The notes beneath the pieces are model-generated. The model did no database searches and was not told the origin of the DNA. It saw nothing but the letters and a program-made list of their open reading frames with translations. A stretch of 64,000 nucleotides of DNA. Source: Amyelois transitella. Taxonomy: Eukaryota; Arthropoda; Insecta; Lepidoptera; Pyralidae. Made by a program: the position numbers and the translations under genes. Position 1 is the first letter of the stretch, and every line of letters starts with the position of its first letter. Positions 11,286-24,206 of this stretch are shown piece by piece. Location: positions 12,925,001 to 12,989,000 of the forward strand of contig NC_083508.1 in assembly GCF_032362555.1 (NCBI RefSeq). The letters run 5' to 3'.

Positions 11286-14200
11286 GTGGGTCCATAGTCC
11301 AGTTTTAGATCATAGGTACACTATCATCATCTAAATCATGTTTGATGATCATTGCAATGCTTCATTATTCCACACGAGGCGGATAGAGCCTCATTTATTA
11401 CACCTGGTTGCCGCATAATTTTTAACATGTTTTTAATGATCATACATACAAAACATACATATAGTCACGTCTATATCTCTTGCGGGGTAGATAGAGCCAA
11501 CAAACAAGGCCACGTTTAGCTGATTGGCTGAATGATAGAATTGAGATTCCAATAGTGACAGTTTTCCGGAAGAAGTTTATAAGCCTATCCCTTAATCGCC
11601 TCTTACCACATCCTTGGAAAGGAGATGGAGTGGTCCAATTCTTTATTTTTCTATTTGTGCCAGGAACCATACGGCGATAATCATTTATAACCGATAGAAT
11701 ACAACAACAACAATTATTATTATTTTAAAATTAAATTATCGTTATTTTAAAGTACCCGGATGTACTCGGGTGTAATTTGACACCTCAAAAGACATCAGTA
11801 CCTAAAAAAATCAAAATGGCCGCCGAGGATAACCAATATAAAACTCCAGTTAATGTTTAAGCAGAATCAAACTGTAAGTGCATGTATTTTGTATTCAACG
11901 CAATGCAATATTTGCATACAATTTGTATGTAAATATATCTGAACTATGACACCGCTACACCTTGATTGCGATGCAAATGCAATAGTCACTATTTTCATAA
12001 TGTTTCTTCTAGGATCACTATATTGTTTTTTTTTTAATTTAACTTGAGCCTTCACAAACATCTGTCCAATTATTAGTTAAGAGTTTTCCGGCTTGTACAA
12101 CGTTATGGCGTTATTTTCTTCATCATTTTTCCGATACATTACTCGCAAATATTTTATTTCAGGCACGTAGAGAGCTAATTGGCAACAAATTTATCTCTAA
12201 GAGCCACTTTCTTTTGCCGTTACGCACCCATTGTAGGCACAGAATCCATACCCTTAATCATTCATTCGTTCATATAATCACGTCTATCCCTTGTGGGGTA
12301 GACAGAGCCGGTAGTTTTCAAAGGCTGATGGGCCACGTTTAGCTGTTAGGCTTGATAATAGTATTGAAATTCAAATAGTGACAGGTTGCTAGCCACCAAG
12401 ATTTCAAATTTTCTTGTTTTAAGCATGCCGTTGTTTGTTATCGAAAATATTGTCAATATTATTATATCAAAATGTCAGTCTTCTTTGGGACTATTCGTTC
12501 TGTTTGTCCCGTGAGGATTAAAGAAGTTATTTAATATAATGTACCTAAGTATCGTCCCCGCTACCCCCATATACGTCGGCAGCTAAACGACAGAACTGAC
12601 ATCATTCATTAGTTTCTGAACAATTAAATTATTTTGAATTCCATCATTGACAATTATGTTATTCTGTAAAATTCCAGGGAGTTGCTCGGTGGGCGACGTG
12701 GTCTACATGCCGGGCGATGAGTTCGTGGGCTCCAGCCCGTGTGAGAGGTGCAGCTGCGACGGTGGCGCCATCCACTGTGCCAAGCAGCGCTGCGAACCCA
12801 GGCCCGGGTGCAAGGCGCTGCATAGACCTGACCATTGCTGTCCTACCTACCAATGCGGTTAGTTTCATATATTTAGTTTTAAATGGTCGAGTGTATTTCT
12901 GGCAAAGAGACGGTGGTCGAATAGTTAAGGCATACGAATGAAAACTACATACGTACAGTCACGTCCACAACCCTTGCGAGGTAGACTGCCTGTCCCTTAG
13001 GCGCCTTTTACCACATCCATGGGAAAGAGATGGAGTTGACCTATTTCTTTTTGTATTGGTGCCGGGAACCAAACGGCCCCGAATAAAAACTGATGAACAG
13101 AATCAGATTTTATGAGTTTTTCTAAGTTATGGTGATTGCTTATCCATACTCTTGTAACTAGAGAAAATATTATAAATAAATAATAAATATATACGGGACA
13201 AATTACACTGATTGAGTTAGCCTCGAAGTAAGCTCGAGACTTGTGTTACGAGATACTAACTCAACGATACTATATTTTATAATAAATACTTATATAGATA
13301 AACATCCAAGACCCAGGCCAATCAGAAAAAGTTCTTTTCTCATCATGCCCTGGCCGGGATTCGAACCCGGGACCTCCGGTGTCACAGACAAGCGTACTAC
13401 CGCTGAGCCACAGAGGCCGTCAAATATTGTCCGGAAACCTACACAATCAAGGTACGTTACTATGATCAAATAGTTAAGGTAAGATAACCTTGTGTTGTTG
13501 GTCAGATGGGAGTCGCTGCGTATTAAAGCCTGACAAAATCGGCTAAAATTTTGTCAGGTAAGTGACAACACACAACATGTTGTCACAACCGAGACTAACG
13601 CCCGACGGATGTTGTTGAAAATTATACTGAAAATGCCTAACCCGAATAAATGTATTTCTTCATGACATCACTTTATTATAACTACTGAATATTGAGTGTA
13701 ATTAAATCTTCTTTACATCACAGAATGCGAGCAAGAAGGTCGAGTGTACGGTAACGGTGAGAAGTTGGTAGACCCTGCAGACCCATGCCGCGTGTGCTAC
13801 TGCCAGGGTGGGGAGGTGGTCTGCCGCAGGATCGCCTGCTTCGTCAGGGATGACTGCCAGCCCAGGCTGGTGCCGGGCCGATGCTGTCCAGAGTATGATA
13901 ACTGTCCGCTCAGAGGTGGGTACCTTTTTGCTATTTTTACGTTTCTTTGAAAGTCTACACGTTATACGTTAAGATGATCTGGAAGTCGTAGATAACAGAT
14001 TCAGACGACTATTCGGCGATGACTTTGGCTTAACGCTATTAAAGGGGGAAAATATATCAAGATCAAGATAAAATCAAGGAAGACAACTTCGTATACTTAT
14101 CTCATATTTTTATAACAAAGGTTTTATTTTATCTAAAAGATTTAACTAATACTTTTGAGCTCTTTTGATAGTATTTTATGTTATTTTTTTTATTTCCTGC

Positions 14201-16660
14201 AAACGACAAAATCAATGATCAACTAAGTTATAATTACCGTTACTGATCTGCTTTTCAAACGGTGAAAATTTTATGTGCGAAGCGATAGGAGAAATAAAGT
14301 GTGAAAAAAGTAACATTGATATGTGTTATATAGCATTATGTGATATATTAAAAGACATCAAATGCTTGGTTATTTCAAGTTTTTGGTTGTACAATATTTG
14401 TGTATTTATTTGATAAATGTTAATTTCAGGTGTTACTTCTATTCCTGGAATGGCGCCAACAATATCAAGCACCCCAGAAACAAGTGAGGTTCCTGCTCCC
14501 GTTGTGCCTAAAGAAAATATTGAGCAAAAGATTACTATCAAGGAAATTACGCCCGTGTCAGAAATTCCAGTCATCACAGAAGTAAAAATAAAAGAAATCT
14601 TGCCTTCTCCAAGCATAGAAGTCGCAGAATATTCTTCATCGAAATCTCCGTTAATTCCAAGAGAAGCCACTACTGAAAAAATTGCTACATTGAAATTAGA
14701 ATCGACCGAGACCCCTGTAGTAATCGAAATTCACAAAACATCTGTACCTGCTGTAATTTCTTCTGTGGCACCTGAAATAACTTCAGCCAGCGAAAGCCTA
14801 TCTGTGAGCAAAAATGATGATGCAAATCCTTCTAAAATAAGTCTGTCTACGCAAGATTCTATTAACAGTGAGATCTATCCATCCAACTTGCCCAGTCTTG
14901 CAACCCTGATATCATCTTCTTCTTCTGCAGCATCGGAGACACCAGAGCCTATATTTACCAAATCACCCATCATTATAGAAGAGGAAGAAGCACCGATTGA
15001 TCATAATCCTGCATTCCCTCCTTTGCCTGATGATTTGTCCGTTCTAGCTAATCACGATGATGAAATTGTTTCTGAACAAAATATGGATAGTGATCATGTA
15101 TCTAGCGTTCAAGAAGCTGAAAATTTTGCGTTTAGTACAACATCTAGTCACGCTCCATTAACAAAAGAAATTCAAACAACCACGCAATTTGTAGATACGT
15201 CTACAGCATATGAGAAAACTTCTGAAGAAAATAAAGAATTAACAAGTATACGAACTGAATTAACGAGCACTGCAACGCCGATCGTAAAAGAAAATTCTAT
15301 GCTTAATCTCAGATCTGCTATACCAACTGAAATTTTAAATTCACCTTCGTTTGTACCTGAAGAGATAACAGGTGAATTAGACGAAATAGAATCAACAACG
15401 ACTAGTCAATCGGAACCTATTGCTTCTACATCGGCATTTGTTGCTACTTCTACCACAGCCAGTAATAATATTGGGGCATTTATTACTACTGTTAGTACGA
15501 ATGAACTTAAAAATTTATCAACCTATTCTTCAACTTCTGATGATATATCAACATCAATAACAACGACTTCTACTGTTAAACCAGAAGAAGTGACCTCTTC
15601 TACTGAGAGATCGAAAATTTTACAAGAACAGACTACGAGTTCTATAGTTAGATCAAATATTGCTACTGAAGTAACATCTCATACTGAAATTAGTTCATTG
15701 CCTGTTGAAACTAGTGACCAAAATCCTCATGAAGCCCCAGACAATATTGTTAAAGATAAAATTGACGTATCTACATTAGGTACCACACCTGTAGATGATG
15801 TATCACCAACTAAAATATTCAGTATTGAACCAGAAGTTATAACTGTATCTAAAACAAACCATGCAGCTACTGATAATCTGTCAACGGAAATAATAGAAAC
15901 AACAGAGTTTGTTTTGACAACATTTGGTTCATCTGAAAGTGCCACAGATGCAGTAGAATTGATAAAAATATCACCGGATACGGAAAAAAGCGCCGCTTTC
16001 ATCGAACCTGCTGTAGAAACGAAGAAAAATAGCGTATTGACAGATCTTATTAATTTGGTAGGTGACGTCGCTTCGATCAGTGACCATACAGACGAAACAG
16101 TAGATACTGCGAGAGCCACAGCTGCGTCTACTGTTTCGGGGAGCATATCTGATTCAGAAGAACTAATACCCGTCAACGCTGGTTACAAGAGCAAAAATAG
16201 AAATTGGAATCTAAACTCAATCACTGAGATTCCGCCAAAAAGTAAAAATCAAGCGGCAATTACTAAACAAAAAGTAATTGAGATTGAAGATGAAGATGAA
16301 ACGGAGAGTATTACAGACCATTCTCCCCCAAACGACAGGGTTGAGCCGACGACGCGACGACCAATCATTGATAATGTTACTGATGACATGGTAGCGGACA
16401 AAACTAACAAAACTGACATTGAAATTATAAAGCAAACTTATGTGCCGACAGCTGGTAGTCGTCCTACTAAAGTAGTACTGAAACAAGAGAAGTCTACGCA
16501 GGATACATCAATGAAAACTAATCCTACATCGTCGCCCATAGTAGATACAACTGCTGATCTGAAAGTTTCTGCACCCAGCGAAGTGGCGTCCGTTGGAACT
16601 CCTTCTGAAGTCAGTGAGAGGAGAGAATCTCTTACGAGTACTGCAAGTTCTGCGCAGTGA
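11229..16660 (+). CDS. VWC-domain / mucin-like secreted protein, 3' part (gene 1)
   Basis: This is the 3' portion of a gene that starts upstream of the window or of the first exon I can see. Joined exons are 11229-11285, 12678-12857, 13724-13915 and 14430-16660. Every internal border is phase 1 with AG/GT sites, and the frame stays open to the TGA at 16658-16660. The product has a short linker with an Asn-Ile-Thr glycosylation site, two adjacent VWC modules of ten cysteines each (CxxCxC and CCx4C motifs), then a 743-residue Ser/Thr/Pro/Glu-rich tail with no cysteine. VWC modules bind growth factors or matrix partners, and a Ser/Thr-rich tail of this kind suggests O-glycosylated mucin. The protein is therefore probably extracellular matrix or apical lumen material, akin to tenectin or kielin/chordin-like proteins. 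No signal peptide is seen because the 5' end is missing. I do not recognise the exact orthologue. Confidence 0.82.
11441..11675 (-). repeat. SINE-B copy in gene 1 intron
   Basis: Complemented copy with a small internal deletion; it ends GTGCCAGGAACCATACGGC. Confidence 0.85.
12266..12396 (-). repeat. SINE-B 3' part
   Basis: TAATCACGTCTATCCC to GTGACAGGTTGCTAGCC; the 5' half is missing. Confidence 0.8.
12678..12857 (+). CDS. Gene 1 VWC module 1 exon
   Basis: A 180-base phase 1-1 exon (acceptor ATTCCAG, donor GTTAGT) coding one whole VWC module. It has ten cysteines in the canonical order: CSVGD, CERCSC, HCAKQRC, GC and CCPTYQC. It is much more GC-rich than the flanking intron, as expected of real coding sequence. 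Confidence 0.9.
12948..13077 (-). repeat. SINE-B, internally deleted
   Basis: 3' end TACAGTCACGTCCACAACCC joined to the 5' end (GGTGCCGGGAACCAAACGGC); the middle is lost. Confidence 0.78.
13170..13422 (-). repeat. SINE-A copy in gene 1 intron
   Basis: Nearly identical to the 4645-4917 copy, including a shared GCTGAGCC variant in the A-box region. It lies about 300 bases upstream of a VWC exon. Confidence 0.88.
13529..13558. repeat. Short inverted repeat upstream of VWC module 2
   Basis: CCTGACAAAAT and ATTTTGTCAGG are separated by 8 bases. GTGACAAC..GTTGTCAC lies just downstream. Possibly part of a small MITE. Confidence 0.5.
13724..13915 (+). CDS. Gene 1 VWC module 2 exon
   Basis: A 192-base phase 1-1 exon (acceptor CATCACAG, donor GTGGGT) coding a second ten-cysteine VWC module, with CRVCYC in the N-terminal half and CCPEYDNC at the end. 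A SINE-A copy and a SINE-B copy lie in the intron just upstream. Confidence 0.9.
14430..16660 (+). CDS. Gene 1 Ser/Thr-rich mucin tail exon
   Basis: A single 2231-base terminal exon with acceptor TTAATTTCAG. It codes 743 residues dominated by Ser, Thr, Pro, Glu, Val and Ile, with no cysteine and one tryptophan. It holds sequons such as NLST, NVTD and NKTD, an acidic patch (IEEEEAP) and basic clusters near the end. The composition suggests an extended O-glycosylated region. No RGD motif is present. The exon ends TASSAQ-stop. Confidence 0.9.
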
Positions 16661-18320
16661 GAACCTAAAATACTTCAATGTCGATGGAACCTCAGCTAAT
16701 TAGCATTTGTAGTGAATAAGTTTCGTTCTTGAAACTGTAAGTTTACGTAGAGACTATTAGTTTTATGAGTTATTATACGATAGCCCTATCGTGAAACGTT
16801 AATTGTATTCCTTGTCAATTCCTACCCCTCCATGGAAATAACTTCCTCGGGGTTTAATTATTACTCGTAAGTAGACGGCCGGCAACGACCGGTCTTATCC
16901 AATGTGTATTAAATGGACAAATTGTTAATAATACAAACTTACGGTAAGGGCGCGTGATTAGAGGTTGGGCGCTCACGCGTCGATCGCATGTGTCAAAGTG
17001 TAGAGATTAGTCCATAGCTCTGTGTTAGGACGTAAGTTATTTATTTGTTTAGTGAGAGAATCATGAGTGATCGATATGTAAGCAACTAAGCTAGTCACCG
17101 GGGCGCCTCGCCGCGGGCGTCCCTCGCCGCGTTGCCATTATACTAGCTACGTATATAAAGACATGACAAACAGACATTGCCCTCGGCATCCCATAGTTTT
17201 AATTCATGAGGTGGACGATGAACAAACCGCCGCGATGCGCGTCGGTCGCAACTAACAAAATTTGGTACAAATCGAATTTGATATATCAACCTTATGAATA
17301 TACATTTAGGGGTAGTTTTAGAGTAATGAATGTGATCGCACATATGTCTATTTATTGCACTTGATGGCGGTGTACCGGATGGGGTCTGATTGGAAGGTCG
17401 TGGTCGTGGAAGGGCGCGTGTATTTCGGTCCGGTACAAGTGGAGGGTATTACTTATATTAAATCTAATTTGAATTTCTTATGCTTCAGTCGGTTTAGATT
17501 GCTCAGTTGACCATTCTTGCCCATATTTTTTGTACCAGTACCTTTATACACGCGCAAACGAAGGCTCAATGTAGTGTAAGTTATTTATTGTACTACATCG
17601 ACAAGGGTGTCTGTGAATGGGTCATTTCAAATTTTGAAATCTCTACAAGAAAATTGAGGGGCAGAATCAGAATAATCTGATTGAATTTATCAGTAGAGAC
17701 TTTATTCCTTTACTTTTACAGTATTTACCTAAATACGTGAATGTTACTACGTCAATATTGCATCATTACCTTTGTTGACGTTTATGTCAAATTTGTTTAA
17801 TACTGGATTTGATTAAAACCTATTTTACAGAGTACAATAGGCTATGTAAACATTTTAGTGTTACAGACATAATTTGCTTATACGGATATTTAGTAGCCTT
17901 TTGACAGCTTGATAAGATTTGGTTGTGGTTAGTAATGGTGCATTCATAGAAATGCCATATTGACAATATATTAATGAGGCGTCGCCGCCTTCCATCGCAC
18001 GAAGTTTTCTGCATAATTGTAAAGCTATCAAAAAAAAACTCAGAATTGATTTCTTAATGTAAATTTAATTTTAACATTTTGTGAAGTAATAACTTAGAAT
18101 TCTATGGATGCACCATTACCCATACTTAGTTATGTTTTCGTAGGCCCATCTATAGACATCGACTGCATCTTGTACTGCGCTGTGCGCTTGCGCCTGTTCG
18201 CTGCGGCTTCTTGCTCCGGAAGACTGTCTCTTTTCCCGGGCAATAAGCGCATGTGCTATTTAAACTGTATTATTTAATTTTATTGTTTTTTTTTACAAAT
18301 AAAAAAAACTAGACTGAATG
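16661..18320 (+). other. Probable 3'UTR of gene 1
   Basis: This stretch of about 1.66 kb after the stop codon contains none of the repeats that fill the neighbouring DNA. It ends with an AATAAA at 18298-18303, followed by a TG/T-rich stretch as expected of a polyadenylation site. Reading it as one long 3'UTR is inference; earlier weak signals (ATTAAA near 16906) could also be used. A CG-rich patch lies at about 17098-17140. Confidence 0.45.
18298..18303 (+). terminator. Candidate poly(A) signal, gene 1
   Basis: AATAAA within CAAATAAAAAAAACTAG, followed within 30 bases by TGTTGTTGGACTGTTTT. It is the best-formed signal downstream of the gene 1 stop. Confidence 0.4.
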
Positions 18321-18742
18321 TTGTTGGACTGTTTTATTTCATTTCCTTAAACGACCTTTAGTGTAATTCAATTAAATGTTTTCAAAAGTCGAACTTATAT
18401 TAGGCTTAGTTAATGAAATATACTGGACCGATTTTGATTAAAGACTCCGTGTCTTGTTCTGTATTAATCACAAAGAGATGGGAACAATAAGACATATTAC
18501 TTTCAGTATGATTCAGTTATTAACTCAATTTCAGTTTACAAAAATTTTCGGTTCCGAAGGAATATATAGAAAAAATGTGGATAAACGTAAAATATTGGAC
18601 TTGGTTACCTAAAATTATTGGAAGGAAAAAGTAAATTCTCAGCGCCTGTCAGATAATAAAGTGCAATGTCCGTTTGAAACAACATTGAAATCGTCGACTC
18701 TACTGCAGTACTCAGTGCCGAAACCTGAAACTGTACTGTACT

Positions 18743-18912
18743 ACATACATATTCACGTATATATCCCTTGCGAGGTAGATAGAGCCAACAGTCTCGAAAA
18801 GACTGAGGGCCATGTCCAGCTGTTTCGCTTCATGATAGAATCGAAATTCAAATGGTAAGGTTGCTAGCTCACCTCCCACTAGAGGAATCCCAAGTTTATA
18901 AGCCTATCCCTA
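18743..18912 (-). repeat. SINE-B copy, 5' end lost
   Basis: TACATACATATTCACGTATA through CCCAAGTTTATAAGCCTATCC. Confidence 0.8.
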
Positions 18913-19444
18913 CTGTATTCTCTCTCTCATCTCTGTGTATTCCTTCGCACCCTCCACTATATCGCTTCGCGGCTCGGATTCTGCCTTAATATTTAAAATA
19001 TATAAGCACATTCCAACAATTGAGTATCTCTAATCTTTATCTATATTATCATAGGCTCGTCTTGTCGTCCAGGAAAAGTAGAAGGCACGAGACCGTGCTG
19101 GGAGGTCAGCTGCGCATTGGACCGACTAAATAAAGTCTATTGTGGGCAAGTCTATTAGCCAGTGCAGTAGCATAACATCGAGCAGAGAAAAATGGCCAAG
19201 CATCGTGTGGAGCACTTCATCTGCGTCCACTCTCAAAGGCTTTATAATGTTATCACAATAAAAATACTTATTTCGAATACAATTCAGCGGAATGGCGAAT
19301 ACCATTGTGTGTTCATTAGCGGTGCACAGAGATGCGCACGAGTGTTGCAATCGCGGCCGTGACTCGTTGCGCAAGCGCAGTCGGCGTGCTGCCTGACCCC
19401 TGATCCGCGAGCTGGGAGGCTTACAGAAAATAGTTTAATTTGAC

Positions 19445-19562
19445 TAGGCAAGGTGGCTATGTAGTAGTCGAACGGTTAAGATGTCCGAATGAAAAAGCGT
19501 GATAACATGTAGGTGTAGGTTCTTAATCTACCGTGGTCAAGTTATTTTTGAGACAGTGTTTT
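19445..19562 (+). repeat. Possible second tRNA-like SINE head
   Basis: GGTGGCTATGTAGTAGTCGAACGGTTAAGATGTCCGAATG resembles a polymerase III A-box region (split here only for reading: TAGTCGAACGG, TTAAG). A related stretch occurs at 12910-12942. No clear B box. Confidence 0.3.
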
Positions 19563-20045
19563 GTTTGCTCTTACGGCGAGGGAAAAGATTTTGAGGAAAT
19601 CTGCACATTCAACAAATAGGTTAGGTCCGCTTGGCTTGGGAATGGTTGCCTTGAGTTGAGTCACTTCGTATAAAAACCTGCCTTACCAATCCAGAATCAT
19701 GGTTAGTGTGTACCCCTGGATCCTCTCCAGAGAAGAGAGGATATAACCTGGACTGGAGAGTAGATAGGTACTTCAGAGAGAAATGAAAAAAAATAGCTCA
19801 ATTCTTTCACTTCTAGAGACTTACCGTCACAAATAAACAATCTTGGAGTAATCACCCATTGGAAAGGGGTTTGGGTCATTGCCTCGATAATGTCCCACGT
19901 ACGATACAGACAAAACATCCGCTCTTTCCCTCGTACGAGTATAATATAATCTCTATTATTTGCAACACGCAGGGTTGTTTACAAACAACGTGTTTGTTTT
20001 CAGTATGTTTACTAAGTATGTCAGTACTTGGATTATCATTTATTC

Positions 20046-20312
20046 ATCCATATAATCACGACTATATCCCTTGCGGAGTAGACAGAGCTAGGAATCTTGA
20101 GAGACTGATACCTAGGCTACGTTCAGCTGTTTGGCTTAATGATGCAATTGAGATTCATATAGGTCAAATAGTGACAGGTTGCTAGTCCGTCGCCTAAAAG
20201 AAGAATCCCAAGTTTATAAGCATTTTCCTTAATCGCCTTTTACGTCGTTCATGGGAAAGAGATGGATTGGTCCGATCCTTTTTTATATTGGTGCCGAGAA
20301 CCACACGGCACT
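20046..20312 (-). repeat. SINE-B copy
   Basis: Full length, ending GGTGCCGAGAACCACACGGCAC. Confidence 0.85.
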
Positions 20313-20545
20313 TTGCGTAATCAGATACCAGATATTCCACACGTCTCTTCCTCACGCCACGGTGCGTTACGGTGTGTACGGAAGCGGATACTAGCGGCGT
20401 TTCCAGCTTGTTGACATCGCTAATCATGTCAGTCATTAATTACGTAATTAATTGCACCGGTTGCGATGTGTGGGAATCATTTACGGTATGTATATACTGC
20501 AACTGATGATAAGATCAAAAGTTTGTTATGTATAGTATCCAAAAA

Positions 20546-20735
20546 GTGCCGTGTGGTTCCCGACACCAATAGAAAAAAGAATAGGACCACTCCATCTCTT
20601 TCCCATAGATGTCGTAAAAGGCGACTTAGGGATAGATTTATAAACTTGAGGTTCTTTTTTTAGGCGATGGTCTAGCAACCGGTCACTATTTGAATCGTAA
20701 TTCTATCATTAAGCCTTACATTTACAATGTGGCTT
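20546..20735 (+). repeat. SINE-B copy, 3'-truncated
   Basis: GTGCCGTGTGGTTCCCGACACC through TATCATTAAGCC. Confidence 0.82.
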
Positions 20736-20761
20736 TGAATTTATACTCATAAAATAATATA

Positions 20762-20882
20762 ATATACATACATACATATGGCCACGTCTAAATCCCTTGC
20801 GGGGTAGACAGAGCCAACAGTCTGAAAAGACTGATAGGCCACGTTCAGCTATTTGGCTTAACGATATAATCATAAAATAGTT
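20762..20882 (-). repeat. SINE-B 3' part
   Basis: A (CATA)n tail, then GGCCACGTCTAAATCCCTTG. It faces the preceding copy. Confidence 0.78.
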
Positions 20883-21117
20883 AATATTGACAGCATATTG
20901 CTAATGAATTTAGACAACCATATAAATAATCGTCATGTCTTTGAGGGGTAATTAGGCCATCAGTTGCCAAATAGTCAGTGCAATGACAACGCTATCATTG
21001 TAGTGTCAGCGTATTGTAATCCATGACCAGTGCGAGCCCTATAAGGCTCGGGGCACGCGGTCGAGGGCAGGCCTCACTTTCAGTACCTCACATGTAAGTG
21101 CAAACGTCGATGTTTCA

Positions 21118-21265
21118 AAACATACATACATAAAATCACGCCTCTTTCCCGAAGGGGTAGGCTGAGACTACCTCTTTCCATTTGCCACGATCTCTGCATA
21201 ATTCCTTCGCTTCATCCACATTCATAACTCTCTGCATGCAAGCTCGGCCTGACCCTTTGTTTTAA
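21118..21265 (-). repeat. RTE-like LINE 3' fragment
   Basis: CATACATACATAAAATCACG through TTGCCACGATCTCTGCATAA and on to the CTTGCATG..CTGACC region of the family. Confidence 0.8.
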
Positions 21266-21369
21266 TATGCATAATAAAAGTTACCGATCAATTTATCAGG
21301 CGGTAAAACTTCTTTTTCGGCGATGGGCCAATAACGTGTCACTATTCGAATCTTAATTTTATCCCTTTA

Positions 21370-21635
21370 GTGCCGTGTGGGAACCACTAGTACAAAAAAG
21401 AAAAGGACCACTCCATCTCTTTCCCATGGATGTCGTAAAAGGCGACTAAGGGATAGGCTTATAAACTTGGGTTTCTTCTTTTAGGCGATGGGCTAGCAAC
21501 CTGTCACTATTTGAATCTCAATTCTATTATTAAGCCAAATAGCTGAGCGTGGCCTATCAGTCTTTTCAAGACTGTTGGCTTTGTCTACCCCACAAGGGAT
21601 ATAGACGTGACCATATGTATGTATGTATGTATGAA
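21370..21635 (+). repeat. SINE-B copy
   Basis: Full length, ending GACCATATG(TATG)n. Confidence 0.88.
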
Positions 21636-22049
21636 AGAAAGCCATCAGTTGCCTCCCATTTAATTCCCAAAAACCTGCCCTAGCTACGCCTTACGCCTTA
21701 CCTAGCTACGCCTAAAGTTAAAAAATGCTATCGGGAACACATCGAGAGACGGTATAAACATTATCTGTGTACACATTCATACCGTCTTTTGTGTAAATTT
21801 TATTAGTGTTAAGATGTTTATAAACATTGGATTCCTTGAATGGTATTTCCGAGAGACTATGAGAGTGTGTAAAACATTCACTGTAAACATTGTTATTAAT
21901 ATTTTTATAGGAAAAACCATTTTTAAAACTGCTTTTTTAAAGTACTAACCTCGGTTTTAAATTAATTATTATCAACCTTCACGGAATACCAACTTGGATC
22001 TATAACCATATATAAAGGTAAGTATTTCGAAAATTGTTGAGATGATTTT

Positions 22050-22098
22050 GCTGTCTACCCCGCAAGGGATATAGACGTGATTATATGTATGCATGTAA
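22050..22098 (+). repeat. SINE-B tail fragment
   Basis: CTGTCTACCCCGCAAGGGATATAGACGTGATTATATGTATG only; the preceding TTTTG is chance. Confidence 0.7.
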
Positions 22099-22609
22099 CT
22101 ATAGTATTAATAAAAAAATAAGATTCTTATATATGTATCTCACAAAATAAAAGATAATAGAGAGTTTGGATTCTTAAACAACCATACATCTTAAAATTGG
22201 CCAAGTTTGAACGGAAGCCATTCATTGTCAGGAATTATTTGTTCTCGTTGATTCATTAAAATATTACCAGAGCTCAACATTCGTTGTAGAATAAGGCTGC
22301 ATTAATGATGACGATTCATTTGGCACTAGGCAGCCTCCGATCAAGCCGAAAATCATGTTTGGGAGGCCTTTACTATTATCTATATAAGCAATGCTGAAAG
22401 AATTTAAATTACCTACACTTATTATACGAGTATACCTATATATTATATTTACATAATGTTATATACACTTTAATAATCCCTCATTTGACGCTTCGTTTTC
22501 TTCATTCTTTAAAATCTCTGTGGATGCTGTTTTTAAAGTCACTACACTAAATTCTTCAAGTAAATTCTCTCTTACAAGCAATGACTTTGAACGTTAATCA
22601 AAATCTATA

Positions 22610-22877
22610 GATACTAATATTATAAAGCTGACGAGTTTGTTTGTTTGTTTGAACGCGCTAATCTCTGGAACTACTGGTTCGAATTGAACAAATATTTTTG
22701 TGTTGAATAGACCATTTATCGAGGAAGGCTTTAAGCTACATAACATCACGCTGCAACTATTAGGAGCGAAAAAATAATGGAAAATGTGAAAAAAACGGGA
22801 GAAATTATTCATCCTTGAGGGCTTCAATGATGCCCAAAATAACTTTTCCACAAGGACGAAGTCGCGGGCACAGCTAG
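22610..22877 (+). mobile_element. Helitron-like element (CTAGT end)
   Basis: From ATACTAATATTATAAAGCTG to CGGGCACAGCTAGT. Non-autonomous, with no transposase. The CTAG|T 3' end suggests Helitron; I have not checked for a terminal hairpin. Confidence 0.65.
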
Positions 22878-23448
22878 TATTTTATAAATCATGATTCTTG
22901 TTGTGCTATTTCGTGATTCGCCTTTACATTACGCATTTGTACATGACTAGGTTAATAATTCAGAAATAGTTGACAAATATAAGAATATGAATTTCATTTT
23001 TGATCTTAAGTTAAGATTTGAACATTTGATGGGAGTCCCATAAGTGTGGAGCCACTAGCACAGCGAGCGGTACGCAAAGATATATTAATCATAAATTCAT
23101 ATGTATATCTTTTGGAGAGTACTTACCTCTTTCACAAAAGAAAAGTAGATATTCAGAGTTTTCCATGTTTTCACTAAAAACACAGATCTAATACTCATAA
23201 GGCTAGCATTCCTAGTCAAATAAAAAAGTAGGTATCTTCAGAAACTTACTGTATTAACCTTTAGAGGAGATAACCTAAATGTAGTATGACATCTTCTCAC
23301 TGAACGCTACTTTATATATCTATATATAATCGGGCTATACTTACATATCAAAGATATTCAAAAAACCATATGATAAGCACATCTCATAGCCCCATAAAGA
23401 TCACCAGGATTGCGCAGGCTTTGGTGAAAGTGGTGCGGAGGGGGGCGG

Positions 23449-23494
23449 TTATATGAGGCGGGACGGTGCGCGCGCGCCGCACTCAACACCACAG
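23449..23494 (+). promoter_or_regulatory. Promoter-like patch and leader exon of the small secreted gene
   Basis: A GC-rich patch holds TTATATGA (23449-23456). About 30 bases downstream is CACTCAAC, a plausible start site, then ACACCACAG followed by a consensus GTGAGG donor at 23495. The matching acceptor is ATTCTCTCAG just before 24171, which would give a leader exon of about 15 bases and an intron of about 676 bases. Sequence pattern only. Confidence 0.5.
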
Positions 23495-24206
23495 GTGAGG
23501 ACCATTGTTTATACCCTGGTTTCCTATAGCGGGGTCTACTGCGCGATAATTTTGTCTTATTTAAATATCGAACATGTTAAAAAAAAGGGACTGTCATTGT
23601 TGATCATTATTCAAAATTCAATTTAGAATTAATTCGGCGCGATGGTTTTATGTTGTTTTCAAATATCGAACAAGTTCAAAAAGAAAAAAAAGGACTGTCA
23701 AAGGTGATAACAAACTTAGTTTCCAAATTCGATTTTGAACATGTTCGTTGTTTAAAATTTGACTGTTGATTCATAAGTGAAATGTGTTAGTGGTCAAAAT
23801 GTGATCGTGAGTGAACGTTTGATATGTAGTTAACTCTGCGTTTATGTAACATTGTTTAGATCATGCGCGGTTCGAGAAAGCTCTTATCATTAGCATACAA
23901 ACTTTCCGTTTAAGTGTTATAAATTGTTTCAATTTAATGTGTGTAACAAATCTTAAGAATTTTCGGCTTTTTGTAGACTATTTTAAACCACATGTTATAT
24001 TTTATACCACACAGAATAGAAACTTGAAAATATATAATCGATTTGTAAAGTTATATCACCTAAATATTTTACATATAAAAATATCACCACTTAAACTGTT
24101 ACTATAACCTTCATGTGACTAATCATCTTGAGAATTCCCTTCAACACCTAACTCATCCTTATTCTCTCAGACTCGTGACCACGGTACAGTGACCTGAAGA
24201 TCAGCC

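Noticed and set aside
14326..14670. Minus-strand ORFs opposite the mucin exons (also 15727-16176 and 45428-46018)
   Set aside because: Long antisense frames are expected opposite Ser/Thr-rich coding sequence with few stop-forming codons. No independent support.
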